Positions 43,125 through 51,651 are shown, numbered from the stretch's first letter. The stretch: 64,000 bases of DNA from Pseudomonas mediterranea CFBP 5447 (GCF_000774145.1 NZ_KN322985.1:650710-714709), one strand, 5' to 3'. Program-made: numbers and translations. Notes: generated by a model from the letters alone, not told the origin.

Positions 43125-43453
43125 GTCACCACCTCGAAAGTCTGTTTGCGGTTTTTCCAGGTGCCGGCGAAGCGCAGCAGCAATCCGGCGCCTTGGCGGC
43201 TGGCGACGATGACTTGCGGCTCGAAGTCGCCGATGCCGTTGTGGGGGTTGTAGAAGGCTTGGGCTGCATGGCTCTGGGCAAGAATCAGCAGGTCATCGCC
43301 GAGGTTCTGCCCCAGCAACTGGGTGAGTGCGCAGCCATATAACGGGCGTTTCTGGCGGGTGCCCAAGGGGGTGGTCAGCGCCCGGGTGGCGCGCTGGACG
43401 AACTGCGGCCAGTCATCCACCGTGGCGCCGGTGTTTCTATCGATTCCAATCAT
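43121..43453 (-). CDS. P2 gpW-like baseplate protein (gp25 family)
   Basis: A 110-residue GPW/gp25 protein, MIGIDRNTGATVDDWPQFV and LTTPLGTRQKRPLYG. A wedge component of contractile baseplates with lysozyme-like T4 gp25 fold. Order V-W-J-I-H as in P2. Confidence 0.94.
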   Translation of the reverse strand: MIGIDRNTGATVDDWPQFVQRATRALTTPLGTRQKRPLYGCALTQLLGQNLGDDLLILAQSHAAQAFYNPHNGIGDFEPQVIVASRQGAGLLLRFAGTWKNRKQTFEVVT

Positions 43454-43464
43454 GGGGAAACTCT

Positions 43465-44076
43465 TTATGCGGTACTGATGACACGCCCCTGGTGATCCAC
43501 CAACGGGCCGCTCAGGTGCACACCGGAAGCGTCGAGCCGGATGCCGACGGCACCCAGTTGCAGGTCGATGGCCTCAGGTGTCATCGCCAGTCGCGACGGG
43601 CCGATGGTCAATTCGAGGGATTCACGGGAACCGGTGAATGTCGCCGGATCGTTTTTCCAGTGCAGGACATGACTGGCGTGGTCGTAGCCGCTTTCCGAAC
43701 CGTCCGGGTAAAGGCGACGGGTCAGCGTTGCCTGTGTCGAGACGGGGGGAAACTGACCGCCGTTAAGGCCGAACAACGCCACCGACTGCCCGCCGCCATC
43801 ACCGCCGCCATGGTTCAGCAGCAGGCATTGCTCGCCCACGGAGGGAATCCGCGATTCGCTCTGGGCGCCGGCACTCGGGTTGAAAAAGCGGATCGCCGGG
43901 GTCAGCAGCTCTCCATGGGCAACCTTGCAGGTGTTGGTGGCCGCATCGACTTCCTGGCAGATCCCAATGCGACAGACACTGTCTGCGCGCCGGTACAAGT
44001 CTTCGAGCTCGGTTTCCATCCCGGCCAAGCGCTCGATGATCGGCCCCAGGTGCAGACGTAGAAGTGCATCGAACAT
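43465..44076 (-). CDS. P2 gpV-like baseplate spike
   Basis: A 203-residue gpV-type spike. N terminus starts MFDALLRLHLGPIIERL, then an OB-like domain (residues 30-110) and a C-terminal beta-helix part (LAMTPEAIDLQLGAVGIRL). The terminal His-x-His seen in the Mu-like spike is replaced by a GPLVDHQGRVIST ending typical of R-pyocin spikes. Confidence 0.9.
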   Translation of the reverse strand: MFDALLRLHLGPIIERLAGMETELEDLYRRADSVCRIGICQEVDAATNTCKVAHGELLTPAIRFFNPSAGAQSESRIPSVGEQCLLLNHGGGDGGGQSVALFGLNGGQFPPVSTQATLTRRLYPDGSESGYDHASHVLHWKNDPATFTGSRESLELTIGPSRLAMTPEAIDLQLGAVGIRLDASGVHLSGPLVDHQGRVISTA

Positions 44077-44079
44077 GGC

Positions 44080-44592
44080 TCAGCCCTCCAGTGCGGTGTA
44101 TTGGTCCGGGTCGTCGATGTTCGACACTTCCCAGGTCCGGGCAAATTTCGGAATGCCCAGCGGGTCATCCAGCAACGTCGGACCGAGGTACAGAGTCTGG
44201 GTGAATGAAACGGTCCAGGCGCTGTACGGCCTGGTTCCGCCGCTGAACACGGAGGCAACGCCCTCGATATCCGCGGGCCGGCTGCATTGCTCAGCCGACA
44301 GCTCCCAGCGGTTGTCGACGATCAGGCGTTTCAACTCACAGGCCAGATCGCAGGCCGTCAAACCCGTGCCGGGCGAAACGACTTGCATGGAAAACATCAG
44401 GACATGGGCGATACGTCCATCGTTGGCACGGTTGCCTGACGTATCGCGTTCGATGGCGATCAGTACCCAAGGCTGATCGCCGGAGTCGTCAAAGTCCTGG
44501 AGACTCCCGACCTTCAAGCCGGGAAAAGTGGTACGCAGCGTCTCGGCAATGGCGGTAAACAGCTGCGAGGGTTTTTCGATGAGAGTGGGCAT
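44080..44592 (-). CDS. Phage tail-completion-like protein at the head of the P2-like module
   Basis: A 170-residue protein (MPTLIEKPSQLFTAIAETL, then DLACELKRLIVDNRW). It lies three bases before the spike gene. Position and length suggest a tail terminator or completion protein, but I do not recognise a defining motif. The start is the first Met with a purine-rich leader that avoids the holin gene. Confidence 0.7.
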   Translation of the reverse strand: MPTLIEKPSQLFTAIAETLRTTFPGLKVGSLQDFDDSGDQPWVLIAIERDTSGNRANDGRIAHVLMFSMQVVSPGTGLTACDLACELKRLIVDNRWELSAEQCSRPADIEGVASVFSGGTRPYSAWTVSFTQTLYLGPTLLDDPLGIPKFARTWEVSNIDDPDQYTALEG

Positions 44593-44629
44593 TGGGATGG
44601 CCTCTTTCCTGTGGATCGGCGGCACCGGC

Positions 44630-44980
44630 TCACTGTTGGTCGGGACGAGAATCCGGCGGTGGCACTTCACAAACGCCAATCCGCTTGGCGACCCAGCGTT
44701 CGTAGAGGCCGATGGCCACATCGGCACCGGCCATGGCGGTCAGGCAACCCAGGGCGCAAGCACTCCAGATCGACATGCCGAGGGCATACAGCAGCATGGT
44801 GGCCGAGACGCCGCAGACCACACAGGCGCCGGAGCGCAGGACCACGCGCCGCAACAAAGGCCAGCCACGGGCACCCTCCTTATCGGCACGCCACATCTCG
44901 CCGGACACCCCGCCCACCAGGGCGAGCACGATGACCAGCCAGATCGGCATGTCCAGCAACGCTTGTTGCTCGTTTGTCAT
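44630..44980 (-). CDS. Holin
   Basis: A 116-residue membrane protein with three likely helices (about residues 11-30, 47-66 and 70-92) and a charged, Pro-rich C terminus. This is the plan of a class I-like phage holin, and holins head R-pyocin operons. It should form the pore for the GH19 endolysin encoded at the far end of the island. Confidence 0.8.
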   Translation of the reverse strand: MTNEQQALLDMPIWLVIVLALVGGVSGEMWRADKEGARGWPLLRRVVLRSGACVVCGVSATMLLYALGMSIWSACALGCLTAMAGADVAIGLYERWVAKRIGVCEVPPPDSRPDQQ

Positions 44981-45077
44981 TCACGTCTCCTGGGGGATTG
45001 GATTTGAAAGCTCAGGACGCAAATACCGCCCTGAGCCATTCAGGTTGAATAGCAATTGGTGCAAGACCCAGTCACCC

Positions 45078-45722
45078 TCAACGGGTAATGAGCATGTCCA
45101 GGCTGGTGGAGTCGCAGGCGTTGGTGGATTTCTTGTCGATGACCAGGTAGAGCGAAGATGTCGGGGTGACCGCCACACCGTTCAGCAGGAAGGTGGTACT
45201 CCCGCCATTTGCCAGGCTCCCGGACTGGAGCACTGTGTCACCCAGGTTGAGCGACCAGGCGATGCCATCCCCACATGCGTTGTGCAGATCATTGACACGC
45301 CCGAGCACATTGATGTTGCCGGAAACGGGGCTGGCCCAACGGATGATGCTCTGGCTGGCTGCCCCTGGATGCGTGGCTACATCGCCCTGCTTGAACACGA
45401 AACTCGTACCGGAACCCGTGAAAGTGAAGGTCTGTTTGGGGATGGCGACATAAGCGCCGGTGACGTCGTCCCGCCAGCAGGTGGATGGCTTACCGTTACA
45501 TTCCTCAGCGTGGAACGTAGGTAAGAGCGTGTAGTTGGCCGAAGCGTTTACCGCGGTCTTGTTCTGCATGAACGACCACGGCGAACCGGCTGGAGCCTGT
45601 TCGGTCATCAAATACATGTCCCTGGCTAGGTTCCAGGACAGGGCTGTATCAGCGCGGCTACTCAGCGAGACGAAGGACGACAGGAATGCAATCGTCAGTA
45701 GAAGCTTGTTGAATAGTTTCAT
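45078..45722 (-). CDS. Secreted beta-sandwich protein carried in the tailocin island
   Basis: A 214-residue protein with a Sec signal peptide (residues 1-24, cleavage near SSRA-DT). The mature part is beta-rich and contains WASPVSGNINVLGRVNDL, then CGDGIAWSLNLGDTVLQ, NGGSTTFLLNGV and SLYLVIDKK; this strand pattern is that of an extracellular carbohydrate-binding-like jelly roll. It has no tail-protein similarity and lies between com and holin genes on the operon strand, so it is probably a cargo (moron) gene. Ligand unknown. Confidence 0.65.
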   Translation of the reverse strand: MKLFNKLLLTIAFLSSFVSLSSRADTALSWNLARDMYLMTEQAPAGSPWSFMQNKTAVNASANYTLLPTFHAEECNGKPSTCWRDDVTGAYVAIPKQTFTFTGSGTSFVFKQGDVATHPGAASQSIIRWASPVSGNINVLGRVNDLHNACGDGIAWSLNLGDTVLQSGSLANGGSTTFLLNGVAVTPTSSLYLVIDKKSTNACDSTSLDMLITR

Positions 45723-45743
45723 TTGTAGTTACCTCGACGGATG

Positions 45744-45926
45744 TCATTGAGTACTGGTCGTGCGGCCTATTCCGCACGTTGTTCGCTCCATGGCGTTCAC
45801 TCGAGGCTCAAGGGCCTTCACATGATTCAACGTCCCGCATCGGGCACATTTGATCTGGAGTTCGGTGTTCTCGCCCATGCGGGCCAGAAGTCGTTTGCAG
45901 CGACCGCATCTGAAATCCTTCAGCAT
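45744..45926 (-). CDS. Com-like zinc-finger regulator
   Basis: A 60-residue protein starting MLKDFRCGRCKRLLARMG with a second CARCG pair, i.e. the CxxC...CxxC zinc finger of phage Mu Com. In Mu, Com binds the mom message and lets it be translated. GGAGG seven bases before this ATG decides the start; a longer reading upstream lacks such a site. No mom gene follows, so its target here is unknown. Confidence 0.78.
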   Translation of the reverse strand: MLKDFRCGRCKRLLARMGENTELQIKCARCGTLNHVKALEPRVNAMERTTCGIGRTTSTQ

Positions 45927-46233
45927 TTGAAAGCCCTCCATTGGCGGCGGTGATGATTTGAAGCGCCTCGCGGCGCAGGCATTCCAAAAAGCCCGGTCGC
46001 CCAGGCTTTTCAGTAATGCGCTTGATCTTTCGGCGCGACTGGCGCGGTACGGATCCATTCAAATTGTTCGTCCGGCCGCGGTCTCTGCCCGCCGGATAAC
46101 TGCTTCTGGTGCTTTACGCTGCACACCCGGGCCAGTTGCCAACCCTCTGAACCGTTGAGGCCGGTTCATCGCTGCCTGTTGATGGAACTAAAGAGCTGTG
46201 TTGCCAGCCGGCTTTGTCGAGCGGCTTGGACAC
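45927..46233 (-). other. Long untranslated leader of the tailocin operon
   Basis: About 300 bases between the predicted transcript start (near 46227) and the Com-like gene. No well-supported gene is seen; one 84-codon frame overlaps com in another phase but lacks a good ribosome-binding site. Confidence 0.5.
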
Positions 46234-46262
46234 AGAATATGCATGTATGCATATACAGTCAA
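46234..46262 (-). promoter_or_regulatory. Predicted sigma-70 promoter of the tailocin operon
   Basis: Minus strand TTGACT (46257-46262), 17-base spacer, TATTCT (46234-46239). An operator dyad fills the spacer. Confidence 0.75.
46238..46253. promoter_or_regulatory. Operator dyad 1 (TATGC-N6-GCATA)
   Basis: Core of the 18-base palindrome ATATGCAT-GT-ATGCATAT, between the -35 and -10 elements; binding here would block the tailocin promoter. Confidence 0.7.
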
Positions 46263-46276
46263 TGCGTAAGTGCATT
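46261..46276. promoter_or_regulatory. Operator dyad 2 (AATGC-N6-GCATT)
   Basis: Same arms as dyad 1 with a 23-base centre-to-centre distance; touches the -35 hexamer. Confidence 0.65.
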
Positions 46277-46291
46277 TATTTATGCATAACA

Positions 46292-46307
46292 AATGCATCA
46301 GCGCATT
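46292..46307. promoter_or_regulatory. Operator dyad 3 (AATGC-N6-GCATT)
   Basis: Third copy, 31 bases upstream of dyad 2. A TTATGCATAA palindrome lies between them. Confidence 0.6.
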
Positions 46308-46349
46308 CGCACCCAATAGGAACAAGGGTTGGCGCCCTTTTTGAGGGCG

Positions 46350-46376
46350 AAAAAAAACCCGCACATCGGCGGGTTT
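46350..46376 (-). terminator. Terminator of the prtR-like gene
   Basis: ACCCGC / GCGGGT stem followed on the minus strand by eight T; separates the repressor transcript from the tailocin promoter. Confidence 0.85.
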
Positions 46377-46394
46377 TATCTGACAGCGGAAGGG

Positions 46395-47129
46395 TTAGCG
46401 GGCGTACATGCCCCACCAGAAGACATGACCGAGGATAACGATCTGTTCTTCCTGCATGTCCTGGAAGCTGTAGTCTTCGTCCGGATGTTCATCGCGGTTG
46501 AAGCTGCGCAGGCGGATGCCGGTAGGCAAGCGATAGAGCTGCTTCACCCGCAACTGGCCGTTGTGATTGATGGCATAGAGGTCACCGTCGACGATGTCGC
46601 CGATCCCGCATTTACCCGCATTCACCCCCACCGTGGCGCCATCGCGCAGCACCGGCAACATGCTGTTGCCGCGTACTGTCACGCATTTGGCCTGGTCGAA
46701 CTGCACGCCGTTATGACGCAGGCTGCGCTTGCCAAAACGCAGGCTGGAGCGCTCGCTCTCCTCGATGACGAATCTTCCTGATCCAGCAGCCAATTCAACC
46801 TCACGCAGAAAAGGGACCGACACCTCGTCTTCTTCGACAGGGGTGTCGTCGTCCCACAGGCTTATGTCCTTGAGTTCGGAATGCGGCTCGTCGCGGCGGC
46901 CGTTGCCAGCAGGCAAGACATCGGCGCGCCCGCGCAACTGGTCGGTGCTCACGGCGAAGTATTCGGCGATCTTCGAGATGTGTTTATCCGAAGGATCGAC
47001 AATCTTGCCGCTGAGAATCCGCGAGAGGGTGGATTGAGGCACGCCGGTACGACGGTGAAGCTCCGTGGGGGAGATCCCGTGCTGATCGAGCAATGCTCTT
47101 AATACGGTAGAAACGTTGCGTTTTTGCAT
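46395..47129 (-). CDS. prtR: PrtR-like S24 repressor of the tailocin island
   Basis: A 244-residue repressor. The N-terminal HTH (residues 10-65, LDQHGISPTELHRRTGVPQS) is followed by an S24 LexA-like peptidase domain with Ser in RGNSMLPVLRDG, Lys in LRVKQLYRL and a likely Ala-Gly cleavage site in VELAAGSG. RecA filaments should cause self-cleavage and release both tail modules. Same architecture as pyocin repressor PrtR, but no prtN activator gene is present in the window. A start nine bases upstream (MRV) is also possible; neither start has a strong ribosome-binding site. Confidence 0.88.
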   Translation of the reverse strand: MQKRNVSTVLRALLDQHGISPTELHRRTGVPQSTLSRILSGKIVDPSDKHISKIAEYFAVSTDQLRGRADVLPAGNGRRDEPHSELKDISLWDDDTPVEEDEVSVPFLREVELAAGSGRFVIEESERSSLRFGKRSLRHNGVQFDQAKCVTVRGNSMLPVLRDGATVGVNAGKCGIGDIVDGDLYAINHNGQLRVKQLYRLPTGIRLRSFNRDEHPDEDYSFQDMQEEQIVILGHVFWWGMYAR

Positions 47130-47164
47130 AACGCGCATGATGCTTGTTCTTTTTGCGGAATACA

Positions 47165-47180
47165 AATGCTGATTTGCATA
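47165..47180. promoter_or_regulatory. Operator dyad upstream of prtR (AATGC-N6-GCATA)
   Basis: Same arms as the three dyads at the tailocin promoter, placed 36 bases before the repressor gene, just upstream of a weak -10 candidate. Suggests autoregulation. Confidence 0.65.
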
Positions 47181-47218
47181 AATCGTGCATATGGAGGATA
47201 GCAGCAATCATTTTTGTA

Positions 47219-47254
47219 CCCTGTGGCGAGGGAGCTTGCTCCCTCGCCACAGGG
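47219..47254. repeat. REP palindrome at the right border of the island
   Basis: CCCTGTGGCGAGGGAGC and its exact inverse with a two-base centre. Confidence 0.9.
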
Positions 47255-47396
47255 TCCGGTGCGCCCGTTGTGTTGGAGATTTTCCCTACACTTTCTTGGG
47301 AAACGGCCCGATTCGGGTCCTTCAAATGTACGCCAGCAGGCTACATCGCCTTGCGCCTCTGCCTACGACTGCGCCAGAATCCGCCGGCTTGTTCAC

Positions 47397-47642
47397 CTTG
47401 GATCCCATCGGTACTTTTGTTCTCGTCACTGCCCATCAGTGATCGGGTTTAGTAGCTCGATATCCAAGATGTTCATTGCTCCATTCAGTCAGGCATTTCT
47501 GTTCCTGCACTCAATGGTGGCTGTGCGCAGGGCGCCTTCGGGCGCGCCGGTTTCTTGGATCCCCGGTCTACTAACCTGCGTACAGCTGCCACTCTCTTCG
47601 TTTAGTAGCGAATCGGTGGTGGCTTCAATTTGAGGATCCAAG
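47397..47642 (+). promoter_or_regulatory. Repeat-rich structured leader of the DUF6124 gene
   Basis: Two related blocks. Block A (47397-47468) starts CTTGGAT and ends ATCCAAG and contains TTTAGTAGC. Block B (47554-47642) starts CTTGGATCC and ends GGATCCAAG, with inner CTACTAA (47568-47574) and TTAGTAG (47602-47608). A GGCGCC-TTC-GGGCGC-type hairpin lies between. The right arm of block B overlaps the GAGG ribosome-binding site of the gene, so folding could hide it. Arms of A and B can also pair with each other. Confidence 0.5.
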
Positions 47643-47646
47643 AAGC

Positions 47647-48006
47647 ATGATCAAGCACACTCCGAATCCCCCATCCACAGACAATTCCACATCCCGCTCC
47701 CAATCAGCCAAAGCCAAGGAGCTCGACGAAGCCGCCACCCGAGCCTTGGACTATTACCTCAAGCCGAAAACCGACAAAGACACATCCGACACGCTCGACA
47801 CCCTTTTCATCATCGCCCCTGACGTCGACGCCGAATGCCTGCTCGCCAACCTCAGCGAAACCCTGGCCTCGGCCAATGCCATGGTCAGTGACCTGGCGTT
47901 CGACCTGGAGGGCTCGCGGCGGCATATCGCGCTAGGGGTCCAACAAATGATCGAACTGGGCCAGCTGCTGGCGAACCGGGCGTTGGACGTGGTTGAACCG
48001 AGGTAA
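47647..48006 (+). CDS. DUF6124 family protein
   Basis: A 119-residue acidic, helical cytoplasmic protein, known only as a Pseudomonas family. Features are an N-terminal Ser/Thr/Pro-rich stretch (residues 1-25), a central LFIIAPDVDAECLLANLSETLASANAMV block (split here after NLSE) and a C-terminal helix with VQQMIELGQLLANRAL. No known function. Its leader is unusually long and structured. Flanked by REP elements on both sides. Confidence 0.8.
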   Translation: MIKHTPNPPSTDNSTSRSQSAKAKELDEAATRALDYYLKPKTDKDTSDTLDTLFIIAPDVDAECLLANLSETLASANAMVSDLAFDLEGSRRHIALGVQQMIELGQLLANRALDVVEPR

Positions 48007-48030
48007 CGCATTCATCAACGCATGACCCCA

Positions 48031-48123
48031 TGTGGGAGCGAGCCTGCTCGCGATGGCGGCGCAACAGTCGGCAGGTACGTAGCCTGACACACCGCTATCG
48101 CGAGCAGGCTCGCTCCCACAGGG
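48031..48123. repeat. Inverted REP pair between DUF6124 gene and mutS
   Basis: TGTGGGAGCGAGCCTGCTCGC at left and GCGAGCAGGCTCGCTCCCAC at right. Confidence 0.9.
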
Positions 48124-48329
48124 TTACTCCGCGGCTTATCCGACCGACATCAGCCATATGTCGGTTTTTTTTATTGCCGGCAATCAAGGGCTACCGTTCA
48201 AAGCTCCATTGGAGCCACTCCATCTGGGTCGCACCTGCCCCCCCATGTTAACCTTGCGCCCATCGCGGAAAAGCCGGGCCGATGCCCTTCCTTTTGCCCC
48301 ACACCTTTCAACGAGTTTGCCTGACACCG

Positions 48330-50909
48330 ATGAATACCGCCGTGAACGATCTGTCCTCCCACACGCCCATGATGCAGCAGTACTGGCGCCTGAAGAATCA
48401 GCACCCCGATCAGCTGATGTTCTATCGCATGGGCGACTTCTACGAGATCTTCTATGAGGATGCGAAGAAGGCCGCCAAGCTGTTGGACATTACCCTGACG
48501 GCGCGTGGGCAATCGGCGGGCATGGCGATTCCGATGTGTGGGATTCCTTACCATGCGGCGGAAGGTTACCTGGCGAAACTGGTCAAGCTTGGTGAGTCGG
48601 TAGTGATCTGCGAGCAGGTCGGTGACCCGGCCACCAGCAAGGGGCCGGTGGAAAGGCAGGTGGTGCGCATCATCACGCCGGGTACGGTCAGTGATGAGGC
48701 GTTGCTGGATGAGCGACGGGACAACCTGATCGCCGCCGTGCTGGGGGACGAGCGTTTGTTCGGCCTGGCAGTGCTGGACATCACCAGTGGCAATTTCTCG
48801 GTGCTGGAGATCAAGGGTTGGGAAAACCTGCTGGCGGAGCTGGAGCGGGTCAACCCGGTGGAGCTGTTGATTCCGGACGACTGGCCCAAGGACCTGCCGG
48901 CAGAAAAGCGCCGTGGCGTTCGGCGTCGTGCGCCGTGGGATTTCGAGCGCGACTCGGCGCTGAAAAGTCTCTGCCAACAGTTCTCCACCCAGGACCTCAA
49001 GGGCTTCGGGTGCGAAAACCTGACCCTGGCCATCGGCGCCGCCGGTTGCCTGCTGGCCTACGCCAAGGAAACCCAACGCACTGCCCTGCCTCACTTGCGC
49101 AGCCTGCGCCACGAGCGCCTGGATGACACCGTGGTGCTGGACGGTGCAAGCCGGCGCAATCTGGAGTTGGATACCAACCTGGCCGGCGGCCGCGACAACA
49201 CCCTGCAATCGGTGGTCGATCGTTGTCAGACCGCCATGGGTAGCCGGCTGCTGACGCGTTGGCTGAACCGTCCCCTGCGGGACCTGACCGTGTTGCTGGC
49301 GCGGCAAACCTCCATTACCTGCCTGCTGGATCGTTATCGCTTCGAGCAGTTGCAGCCGCAGCTCAAGGAAATCGGTGACATCGAGCGGATCCTGGCGCGT
49401 ATCGGCCTGCGCAACGCCCGCCCACGGGATCTGGCGCGCCTGCGCGATGCCCTCGGCGCGCTGCCGGAACTCCAGGTGGCGATGACCGACCTCGAAGCCC
49501 CGCACCTGCAACAACTGGCACGGATCACCAGCACGTACCCGGACCTGGCCGCGTTGCTGGAAAAAGCCATCATCGATAACCCGCCCGCCGTGATCCGTGA
49601 CGGTGGCGTGCTGAAAACCGGCTACGACGCCGAACTCGACGAGCTGCAAGCGCTAAGCGAAAACGCCGGCCAGTTCCTGATCGACCTCGAAGCCCGGGAA
49701 AAAGCCCGCACCGGCCTGAGCAACCTCAAGGTCGGCTACAACCGCATCCACGGCTACTTCATCGAATTGCCGAGCAAGCAGGCCGAGCAAGCACCGGCCG
49801 ACTACGTTCGTCGGCAGACCCTCAAGGGCGCCGAACGCTTCATCACCCCCGAGCTGAAGGCTTTCGAAGACAAGGCACTGTCGGCCAAGAGCCGCGCCCT
49901 GGCCCGGGAGAAGATGCTCTACGAGGCGCTGCTCGAAGACCTGATCAGCCAACTGCCGCCCCTGCAGGACACCGCGGCCGCCCTGGCGGAACTGGATGTG
50001 CTGAGCAACCTGGCCGAGCGCGCGCTGAATCTGGACCTCAACTGTCCGCGCTTCGTCAGCGAGCCGTGCATGCGCATCAGCCAGGGTCGCCACCCGGTGG
50101 TCGAGCAGGTACTGACCACCCCGTTCGTGGCCAACGACCTGAGTCTGGACGACAACACCCGCATGCTGGTGATCACCGGCCCGAACATGGGCGGTAAATC
50201 CACCTACATGCGCCAGACCGCACTGATCGTGCTACTGGCCCACATCGGCAGCTTCGTGCCAGCGGCCAGCTGCGAATTGTCCCTGGTCGACCGGATATTC
50301 ACCCGGATCGGCTCCAGTGACGACCTGGCCGGCGGGCGTTCCACGTTCATGGTGGAAATGAGCGAAACCGCGAACATCCTGCACAACGCCACCGAACGTA
50401 GCCTGGTGCTGATGGACGAGGTCGGGCGCGGCACCAGTACCTTCGACGGGCTGTCGCTGGCCTGGGCGGCGGCCGAGCGCCTGGCGCACCTGCGCGCCTA
50501 CACGCTGTTCGCCACCCATTATTTCGAGCTGACGGTGCTGCCGGAAAGCCAGCCGCTGGTGGCCAACGTCCACCTCAACGCCACCGAGCACAACGAGCGC
50601 ATCGTGTTCCTGCACCATGTGCTGCCCGGCCCGGCCAGCCAGAGCTACGGCCTGGCGGTGGCACAACTGGCGGGTGTGCCAGCCGAGGTGATCAGCCGCG
50701 CCCGCGAGCACCTGAGCCGCCTGGAAACCTCCAGCCTGCCCCATGAAACACCACGCCCGAGCAAAGGCAAACCGGCCATACCGCAGCAAAGCGACCTGTT
50801 CGCCAGCCTGCCCCATCCGGTGCTCGACGAACTGGCCAAAGTCGACCTGGACGACCTGACACCACGTCGTGCGTTGGATTTACTCTATGCATTGAAGACA
50901 CGGATCTAA
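48330..50909 (+). CDS. mutS: DNA mismatch repair protein MutS
   Basis: An 859-residue mismatch-recognition ATPase. The mismatch-binding motif is FYRMGDFYE near residue 31 (wedge Phe), and the Walker A box GPNMGGKST is near residues 617-625, followed by STFMVEMSE and DEVGRGTST. The start MNTAVNDL is preferred to a longer frame because it fits family length. It marks the right border of the mutS-cinA tailocin site. Confidence 0.97.
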   Translation: MNTAVNDLSSHTPMMQQYWRLKNQHPDQLMFYRMGDFYEIFYEDAKKAAKLLDITLTARGQSAGMAIPMCGIPYHAAEGYLAKLVKLGESVVICEQVGDPATSKGPVERQVVRIITPGTVSDEALLDERRDNLIAAVLGDERLFGLAVLDITSGNFSVLEIKGWENLLAELERVNPVELLIPDDWPKDLPAEKRRGVRRRAPWDFERDSALKSLCQQFSTQDLKGFGCENLTLAIGAAGCLLAYAKETQRTALPHLRSLRHERLDDTVVLDGASRRNLELDTNLAGGRDNTLQSVVDRCQTAMGSRLLTRWLNRPLRDLTVLLARQTSITCLLDRYRFEQLQPQLKEIGDIERILARIGLRNARPRDLARLRDALGALPELQVAMTDLEAPHLQQLARITSTYPDLAALLEKAIIDNPPAVIRDGGVLKTGYDAELDELQALSENAGQFLIDLEAREKARTGLSNLKVGYNRIHGYFIELPSKQAEQAPADYVRRQTLKGAERFITPELKAFEDKALSAKSRALAREKMLYEALLEDLISQLPPLQDTAAALAELDVLSNLAERALNLDLNCPRFVSEPCMRISQGRHPVVEQVLTTPFVANDLSLDDNTRMLVITGPNMGGKSTYMRQTALIVLLAHIGSFVPAASCELSLVDRIFTRIGSSDDLAGGRSTFMVEMSETANILHNATERSLVLMDEVGRGTSTFDGLSLAWAAAERLAHLRAYTLFATHYFELTVLPESQPLVANVHLNATEHNERIVFLHHVLPGPASQSYGLAVAQLAGVPAEVISRAREHLSRLETSSLPHETPRPSKGKPAIPQQSDLFASLPHPVLDELAKVDLDDLTPRRALDLLYALKTRI

Positions 50910-51042
50910 CGCAAGGGCGTTCAAGCTGTTAGAATCGCGCGCGGTTTGGGATGCTGCGGACTATTAGCCTGGTCCGCTCCCAAGCCTGGCGACCCCACCG
51001 TGAAGAGGGATCCGCTGCCGCCGCCTGAGGAGAGAATTAGAA

Positions 51043-51366
51043 ATGACCTTCGTCGTCACCGACAACTGCATCAAGTGCAAGTACACCGACTGCGTAGAAG
51101 TCTGTCCGGTGGACTGCTTCTACGAAGGGCCGAATTTCCTGGTCATTCACCCGGACGAGTGCATCGACTGCGCCCTGTGTGAACCGGAATGCCCGGCGAA
51201 CGCCATTTTCTCGGAAGACGAAGTGCCGTCCGGCATGGAAAACTTCATCGAGCTGAACGCCGAGCTGGCGGACATCTGGCCGAACATCACCGAGAAGAAA
51301 GATGCGCTGCCGGACGCTGAAGAGTGGGATGGCAAGCCAGGCAAGATCGCTGACCTCGAACGCTGA
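51043..51366 (+). CDS. fdxA: Seven-iron ferredoxin FdxA
   Basis: A 107-residue ferredoxin with a [3Fe-4S] and a [4Fe-4S] cluster. Cysteines are at 9, 12?, 17, 21, 25 ([17 protein letters not shown]) and 40, 43, 46, 50 ([11 protein letters not shown]). The acidic C-terminal extension is typical of the Azotobacter-type FdI family. Conserved neighbour of mutS and rpoS in Pseudomonas. Confidence 0.95.
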   Translation: MTFVVTDNCIKCKYTDCVEVCPVDCFYEGPNFLVIHPDECIDCALCEPECPANAIFSEDEVPSGMENFIELNAELADIWPNITEKKDALPDAEEWDGKPGKIADLER

Positions 51367-51382
51367 TCATCCGCGTTCTTCG

Positions 51383-51406
51383 AAAAGGCCCCTTGCGGGC
51401 CTTTTT
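51383..51406 (+). terminator. Terminator of fdxA
   Basis: AAAAGGCCC / GGGCCTTTTT around a CTTGC loop. Confidence 0.85.
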
Positions 51407-51483
51407 GCTTTCCGGTGGCCGGATCGAACGCAGAGTGTCCGTAGAGGCATACCCGCGCAAGCGTGGGCACGATTCGCAGGCAA

Positions 51484-51615
51484 AAAAAAGGGGCGGTTTG
51501 ACCCGCCCACATTTTTTCCCTAATCCCTTTGATCCTTTTCATCATCCTGATGAATCGCATCCTGCGATGTCCTTCCTTCCCCATCGTCCGTGACAGGTGT
51601 GTCTGTCCGTCGACA
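51484..51615 (-). ncRNA. rsmZ: Small RNA RsmZ
   Basis: About 130 nt on the minus strand, beginning TGTCGACGGACAGACAC and ending in the terminator GGGCGG-GTCAAA-CCGCCC with a run of eight T. At least seven GGA motifs (ACGGAC, AAGGAAGGAC, CAGGATG twice, AAGGATC, GGGATTAGGGA) are shown in loops or single strands in known RsmZ. Such RNAs sequester RsmA/RsmE and so relieve translational repression of secondary metabolism under GacS/GacA control. The place between fdxA and rpoS is the known rsmZ locus in fluorescent pseudomonads. Confidence 0.93.
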
Positions 51616-51623
51616 CAGGACTG

Positions 51624-51651
51624 ATATTAGAGTTTTCCCCAGCGAGTGCAA
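51624..51651 (-). promoter_or_regulatory. rsmZ promoter
   Basis: Minus strand TTGCAC (51646-51651), 16-base spacer, TAATAT (51624-51629), with transcription expected about eight bases further, at TGTCG. Confidence 0.75.

Noticed and set aside
45808..46062. An 84-codon frame overlapping the Com-like gene in another phase
   Set aside because: No good ribosome-binding site, and its second half overlaps the clearly coding zinc-finger frame. The first 50 residues look protein-like, so it is kept in mind but not called.
19852..48329. An intact prophage with attachment sites
   Set aside because: No integrase, replication, terminase, portal or capsid genes, no tRNA at either border, and no long direct repeat noticed at the ends.
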